64,000 nucleotides of DNA. It comes from Oscillospiraceae bacterium (GTDB taxonomy: Bacteria; Bacillota; Clostridia; Oscillospirales; Oscillospiraceae). This document shows, piece by piece, positions 60,302 to 64,000 of this stretch. Made by a program: the position numbers and the translations under genes. The stretch is taken from positions 1 to 64,000 of the forward strand of contig JAISHS010000001.1 in NCBI GenBank assembly GCA_031262405.1. The letters are read 5' to 3'. The notes beneath the pieces are model-generated. The model made no database searches. It was not told the origin of the DNA and saw nothing but the letters and a program-made list of their open reading frames with translations. The stretch's first letter is position 1. Each line of letters begins with the position of its first letter.

Positions 60302-61189
60302 ATGGGTGCAATTTCGGAGTGGGGATATGCTTGGCAGGCACTGGCGGCGACGATGATGACCTTTGCTTTTACGGCGGCGGGGTCTGCGATGGTGTTGTTC
60401 TTCAAGGAGATAAATAGGGCAATTATGGACACTTTTTTGTCGCTGGCGGCGGGGGTTATGCTTGCGGCGGCTTTCTGGTCCTTGCTTGCACCCGCCGTAG
60501 ACCTAGCCGGAGCCCTCTCCCAGCCGGCCTGGTTACCTGTCTGTTTTGGCTTTTTGGCAGGCTGTGCCCTGCTTTTTATCGGCGAGAAACTGTTCTGTTT
60601 GGCTCAGAATTCCTCGCGGCGAAAAATCGCTGACCGCTCTGATAAGTCATATTTACCGGAGTTTTCTGACATTTCTCGAACTTCTGACGGCGTTGCGGCT
60701 GGCGTTCCCGATTCTTTCGGGCAGGGAGCTCGGCGGTGCGGGCTGCTTATCACCTCTATAACGCTGCACAACATTCCCGAGGGTCTTTCCGTCGGGGTCG
60801 CCTTCGGCTGTGTCGCCGCAAAGCTCGTCGGCGCAAGCGTTCCAGCGGCTTGGCTGCTGGCTTTTGGGATTGCGCTTCAGAACTTTCCGGAGGGGGCTCT
60901 GATCAGTTTGCCGCTGCGCCGGGAGGGGATGAGCCGAAAAAAGGCCTTTCTGGTGGGTAGCTGGACGGGGGCTGTAGAGCCCCTAGCGGGGGTTGTGGGG
61001 GTGCTGGGGGTGCTCTTGATGCGCTCGCTTCTGCCCTTCCTGCTCTCCTTTGCCGCCGGAGCGATGATTTATGTAGTTGTGGCGGAGCTGATTCCCGAAA
61101 GTCAGCTGAGCGGGAAAAAAGCTCTCGCGACGCTCGGGGTCATGGGCGGTTTTGTGCTCATGACGGTACTTGAATTAATAATGATGTAG
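60302..61189 (+). CDS. ZIP-family metal transporter
   Basis: A 295-residue protein with about eight membrane helices. The metal-binding helices carry the ZIP signature TSITLHNIPEGLSVGVAFGC and GIALQNFPEGALISLPLRRE. A variable loop (QNSSRRKIADRSDKSYLPEF) lies between helices 3 and 4. It would move zinc, iron or another divalent metal into the cytoplasm. GGGGAGGACAG lies just upstream of the ATG. Confidence 0.93.
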   Translation: MGAISEWGYAWQALAATMMTFAFTAAGSAMVLFFKEINRAIMDTFLSLAAGVMLAAAFWSLLAPAVDLAGALSQPAWLPVCFGFLAGCALLFIGEKLFCLAQNSSRRKIADRSDKSYLPEFSDISRTSDGVAAGVPDSFGQGARRCGLLITSITLHNIPEGLSVGVAFGCVAAKLVGASVPAAWLLAFGIALQNFPEGALISLPLRREGMSRKKAFLVGSWTGAVEPLAGVVGVLGVLLMRSLLPFLLSFAAGAMIYVVVAELIPESQLSGKKALATLGVMGGFVLMTVLELIMM

Positions 61190-61202
61190 TGGCAGAGTTT
61201 TT

Positions 61203-61231
61203 TTGACAGTTCGTTTCATATGTGCTACAAT
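61203..61231 (+). promoter_or_regulatory. Promoter of the HD hydrolase-glyS unit
   Basis: A perfect TTGACA (61203-61208), 17 bp, TACAAT (61226-61231). Transcription would start near 61238. This argues for the TTG at 61264 as the start of the HD gene. Confidence 0.8.
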
Positions 61232-61263
61232 CTGCTTTGACAAAGAGAGAGGGGGGCTTTAAG

Positions 61264-61848
61264 TTGGAGCAGAACTTTTTTGCGCTCATTTCGCGTATGC
61301 GTTATATCGGGCGCTGGGGGCTGATGCGCAACAGCCTTCCGGAGAATGTGCAGGAGCACAGCCACATGGTTGCGGTGCTCGCGCACGCGCTTGCCGTTAT
61401 AGGCCGGGAGCTTTTCGGGAAGACGGTCAGTCCCGAGGCCTGTGCGGCGGCGGCGCTCTATCACGACGCCTCTGAGATTTTGACCGGGGATTTGCCGACG
61501 CCCATAAAGTATAACAACGACGAGATTCGAAAATCCTATAAGGATATAGAGCGCGCGGCAAGCCGGAGGCTTTTGGATATGCTGCCCGAGGCGCTTCGCG
61601 GAGCCTTTTCAGAGCTCTTGCTCGAGGCCGACGAGGACGTAACCGCCTATGTCAAGGCGGCAGACAAGCTCTCGGCTTATATCAAGTGCGTCGAGGAGCG
61701 CAAGGCGGGTAACAATGAGTTTCTCTCTGCTGAGGCTCAGCTTTTGGAGACGCTGGAGAAGAACCCTCTGCCGGAGCTTAAATACTTTATCGAGCACTTT
61801 GTTCCCGCATTTGAGCTTACGCTCGACGAACTGGGCACCATGCAATAA
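61264..61848 (+). CDS. HD-domain 5'-deoxynucleotidase (YfbR-like)
   Basis: A 194-residue protein from the TTG at 61264 (AGAGAGGGGGG upstream). The HD metal site is shown by PENVQEHSHMVAVLAHALAV, then ALYHDASEILTGDLPTPIKY and the closing Asp in YVKAADKLSAYIKCVEERKA. This matches YfbR, which removes phosphate from deoxyribonucleoside 5'-monophosphates. It lies upstream of glyS with a 60-bp gap. Confidence 0.9.
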   Translation: MEQNFFALISRMRYIGRWGLMRNSLPENVQEHSHMVAVLAHALAVIGRELFGKTVSPEACAAAALYHDASEILTGDLPTPIKYNNDEIRKSYKDIERAASRRLLDMLPEALRGAFSELLLEADEDVTAYVKAADKLSAYIKCVEERKAGNNEFLSAEAQLLETLEKNPLPELKYFIEHFVPAFELTLDELGTMQ

Positions 61849-61908
61849 ATTTGTCGGAAGAGGGCTACTGGTCAAAACTCTAACACTCATAAATGGGAGA
61901 ATATATTT

Positions 61909-63309
61909 ATGAAGAATACCGAAAAGTCAATGGAAAAGCTCGTGGCGCTCTGCAAGGGGCGGGGCTTTGTCTATGCCGGAAGTGAGATTTACGGCGGGCT
62001 TGCCAACAGCTGGGACTATGGCCCGCTGGGGGTGGAGCTTAAAAACAACGTCAAGCGCGCCTGGTGGAAGAAATTCGTGCAGGAGAGCCCCTATAACGTC
62101 GGGCTCGACTCCGCGATTCTCATGAATCCGCAGGCTTGGGTCGCCTCCGGGCACGTCGCGACCTTTAACGATCCGCTTATCGACTGCAAGAGCTGCAAGA
62201 TGCGCCACCGCGCGGATAAGCTAGTCGAGGATTGGAACGCGGAGAACGGCGTGAAGGACGTCACCGTCGAGGCGATGGATAACGACGCGCTCATTGCCTA
62301 TATCCGCGAGCGGCAGATACCCTGTCCCGGCTGCGGCAAGAGCGACTTTACCGACATACGCAAGTTTAACCTCATGTTCAAGACCTTTCAAGGGGTCAAT
62401 GAGGACACCGCCGCGACGGTCTATCTGCGCCCCGAGACGGCGCAGGGCATTTTCGTCAATTTCAAGAACATTCAGCGCACGACGCGCCGCAAGGTTCCCT
62501 TCGGCGTGGGGCAGATCGGTAAGAGCTTTCGCAACGAGATTACGCCGGGCAACTTCATCTTCCGTATTCGCGAGTTTGAGCAGATGGAGCTGGAGTTTTT
62601 CTGCGAGCCGGGCACAGACCTCGAGTGGTTTAAATACTGGCGCAGCTTCTGCCACAACTGGCTGCTCTCTCTGGGGCTGACGGGCGAAAATCTCCGATTG
62701 AGAGATCATGAGCCGGAGGAGTTATCCCATTATTCTAATGCGACGACGGATTTTGAATTCCTCTTCCCCTTTGGCTGGGGCGAGCTGTGGGGGGTCGCCG
62801 ACCGAACCGACTTTGATCTCAAGGCGCATCAGATCACCAGTGGACAGGATATGACATATTTCGACCAAGAGAAAAACGAGCACTATCTGCCCTATGTCAT
62901 TGAGCCGTCATTGGGCGCGGACAGGGTGACGCTGGCGTTTTTAATCGACGCCTATGACGAGGAGGTCGTGGACGCCGAGAAGAAGGACAGCCGCGTTGTG
63001 CTCAGGCTGCATCCGGCTCTCGCGCCGATAAAGTGTGCGGTGCTGCCGCTCTCGAAGAAGCTGGGCGAGCGGGCGCAGGAGCTGTTTCATAGCTTGCAGA
63101 AGAGCTTTATGTGCGAATATGACGAGTCCGGCTCCATCGGCAAGCGTTATCGGCGGCAGGACGAGATCGGCACGCCGTTCTGCGTGACCTATGACTTTGA
63201 CAGTGAAAATGACGGCTGCATCACGGTGCGCGAGCGCGACAGCATGGCTCAAGAGCGGGTCGAGATAGCGGGGCTCGCCGAGTATATTGGAAAGAGGCTC
63301 GAATTTTAA
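61909..63309 (+). CDS. glyS: Glycyl-tRNA synthetase, homodimeric type
   Basis: A 466-residue alpha2-type enzyme, the Gram-positive and eukaryotic form. It opens [20 protein letters not shown], then [21 protein letters not shown] zinc-type cluster ([21 protein letters not shown]) follows. Motif 2 is [20 protein letters not shown], then [11 protein letters not shown]. Motif 3 is [20 protein letters not shown]. The anticodon-binding domain ends at [12 protein letters not shown]. It charges tRNA-Gly. Confidence 0.97.
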   Translation: MKNTEKSMEKLVALCKGRGFVYAGSEIYGGLANSWDYGPLGVELKNNVKRAWWKKFVQESPYNVGLDSAILMNPQAWVASGHVATFNDPLIDCKSCKMRHRADKLVEDWNAENGVKDVTVEAMDNDALIAYIRERQIPCPGCGKSDFTDIRKFNLMFKTFQGVNEDTAATVYLRPETAQGIFVNFKNIQRTTRRKVPFGVGQIGKSFRNEITPGNFIFRIREFEQMELEFFCEPGTDLEWFKYWRSFCHNWLLSLGLTGENLRLRDHEPEELSHYSNATTDFEFLFPFGWGELWGVADRTDFDLKAHQITSGQDMTYFDQEKNEHYLPYVIEPSLGADRVTLAFLIDAYDEEVVDAEKKDSRVVLRLHPALAPIKCAVLPLSKKLGERAQELFHSLQKSFMCEYDESGSIGKRYRRQDEIGTPFCVTYDFDSENDGCITVRERDSMAQERVEIAGLAEYIGKRLEF

Positions 63310-63321
63310 TACAAAAAATCG

Positions 63322-63346
63322 AGAGCCGAGCGATTCGCTCGGCTCT
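63322..63346 (+). terminator. Terminator after glyS
   Basis: AGAGCCGAGCG (63322-63332) and CGCTCGGCTCT (63336-63346) form a perfect 11-bp stem with loop ATT, preceded by AAAAAA. The T-tract is weak. Confidence 0.6.
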
Positions 63347-63375
63347 GATTTATCCGCTGAAAGATGGTGTTGTGT

Positions 63376-64000
63376 ATGAAGGATGGTTTTATTAAAGTCG
63401 CCTCCGGTACGCCGGAGGTAAAGGTCGCGGACGTGGATTTTAACCGCGAGGCTGTGTTGCGCGTTATCGCGCAGGCGGAGGACGCGGGAGTTAAAATTCT
63501 GTGTCTGCCGGAGCTTTGCCTGACGGGCTATACCTGTGGGGATTTGTTTTTTCAGGAGGTTCTGCTGAATGCGGCGAGGCGGGCGCTGGATGAGATTTTG
63601 GAGCGCACAAAGGAAACGGATCTGCTCTTTGCGCTCGGGCTTCCGGTGCGGGATCGGGGAAAGCTCTTTAATTGCGCGGCGGTCTGCTGCCGGGGGGAGC
63701 TTCTAGCTCTTGTGCCCAAGACCTATCTGCCGAATTTCGGCGAGTTTTATGAGAAGCGTTGGTTCGAGCAGGGCGATAGCGAGCCGGTGATTTTTCGCTG
63801 CTCGAGTCTGCCGGAGCTCGGCGTCGGGGTGGAAATCTGCGAGGATTTGTGGGCTCCCGAGCCGCCCAGTGTGCGCTTGGCGCGGGGGGGCGCGACGGTT
63901 ATTTTGAATCTCTCTGCCAGCGACGAGCTGGCGGCGAAGGCCGAATATCGGCGCGCGCTGGTCTCGGGGCAGTCTGCGCGGCTTGTGTGCGGCTACATCT
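63376..64000 (+). CDS. nadE: NAD+ synthase (glutamine-hydrolysing), N-terminal part
   Basis: The frame is open to the window end, giving 208 residues. They match the glutaminase (nitrilase-like) domain of the long NadE: VLRVIAQAEDAGVKILCLPE with the catalytic Glu in LPELCLTGYTCGDLF, the Lys in LALVPKTYLPNFGEFYEKRW and the nucleophilic Cys in GVGVEICEDLWAPEPPSVRL, followed by GATVILNLSASDELAAK. The synthetase domain lies outside. An in-frame ATG at 63364 is an alternative start; neither has a strong ribosome binding site. Confidence 0.92.
   Translation, partial: MKDGFIKVASGTPEVKVADVDFNREAVLRVIAQAEDAGVKILCLPELCLTGYTCGDLFFQEVLLNAARRALDEILERTKETDLLFALGLPVRDRGKLFNCAAVCCRGELLALVPKTYLPNFGEFYEKRWFEQGDSEPVIFRCSSLPELGVGVEICEDLWAPEPPSVRLARGGATVILNLSASDELAAKAEYRRALVSGQSARLVCGYI

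Overview
The window looks like chromosomal DNA of an anaerobic, endospore-forming Gram-positive bacterium of the Clostridia, probably near the Oscillospiraceae/Ruminococcaceae. Spore genes (sleB-like cortex hydrolase, gpr protease) point to sporulation. Rubredoxin, an iron-dependent alcohol dehydrogenase and a ferritin-like protein fit an anaerobe. Firmicute traits include hprK-murB-rapZ-yvcK-whiA-dnaE in one block, a DnaD-domain protein beside a DnaI-like loader, and parAB next to a perfect parS. Most genes are visibly GC-rich. About 3.6-5.6 kb is clearly more AT-rich and looks acquired. No rRNA, tRNA, CRISPR array or IS transposase was recognised.

Layout. 1-2.7 kb: end of dnaJ, rpmB, a ferritin-like protein and rubredoxin. 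2.7-5.6 kb: an accessory island with a small serine recombinase, a putative invertible promoter segment, a lipoprotein gene and a secreted hypothetical. 5.6-14.8 kb: a leftward block of a zinc peptidase, hprK, murB, rapZ, yvcK, whiA and dnaE. 14.9-22 kb: an alcohol dehydrogenase, a spore-cortex hydrolase and a complete five-gene peptide-type ABC importer. 22-26 kb: proS, a small hypothetical and the helicase-loading pair. 26-26.9 kb: a gene-free, repeat-rich stretch. 26.9-33.1 kb: metK, rlmB, a membrane protein that looks like a P1B ATPase stripped of its catalytic motifs, and an EF-G2-type GTPase. 33.3-36.2 kb: asnB and a DUF2089/membrane-protein pair. 36.3-42.6 kb: a leftward F-type ATP synthase operon in which a truncated delta subunit is fused to alpha. 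42.9-50.9 kb: a nucleobase permease, tcdA, a foldase-type PPIase, a NYN/OST-HTH protein, a phosphoesterase and an Orn/Lys/Arg decarboxylase carrying an odd in-frame insert. 51-55.7 kb: rpsT, gpr, parS, parA, parB, serS. 55.8-64 kb: an orphan hybrid kinase, a small monooxygenase, an M50-like protease, a ZIP transporter, an HD hydrolase, glyS and the start of nadE.

Three observations stand out. (1) Just downstream of the serine recombinase lie two near-identical palindromes of about 28 bp whose central dinucleotides are GT and AC, the arrangement expected for inverted serine-recombinase crossover sites. They bracket about 135 bp holding a near-perfect sigma-A promoter that now points away from the lipoprotein gene. 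This looks like a phase-variable promoter captured in the OFF orientation. (2) The ATP synthase has no separate delta gene; only the delta C-terminal domain remains, as an N-terminal extension of alpha. (3) The 697-residue membrane protein keeps the P1B-ATPase architecture but has lost CPC, DKTGT, HP and GDGxND.

Intergenic gaps also carry at least two families of short repeats: nested AT-arm/GC-core palindromes, and a 'CATTCCGGGCTTGACCCGGAATG'-type family (given here only as a type name). Several operons have clear sigma-A promoters with 16-17 bp spacers, and gpr has a good sigma-F/G-like promoter.
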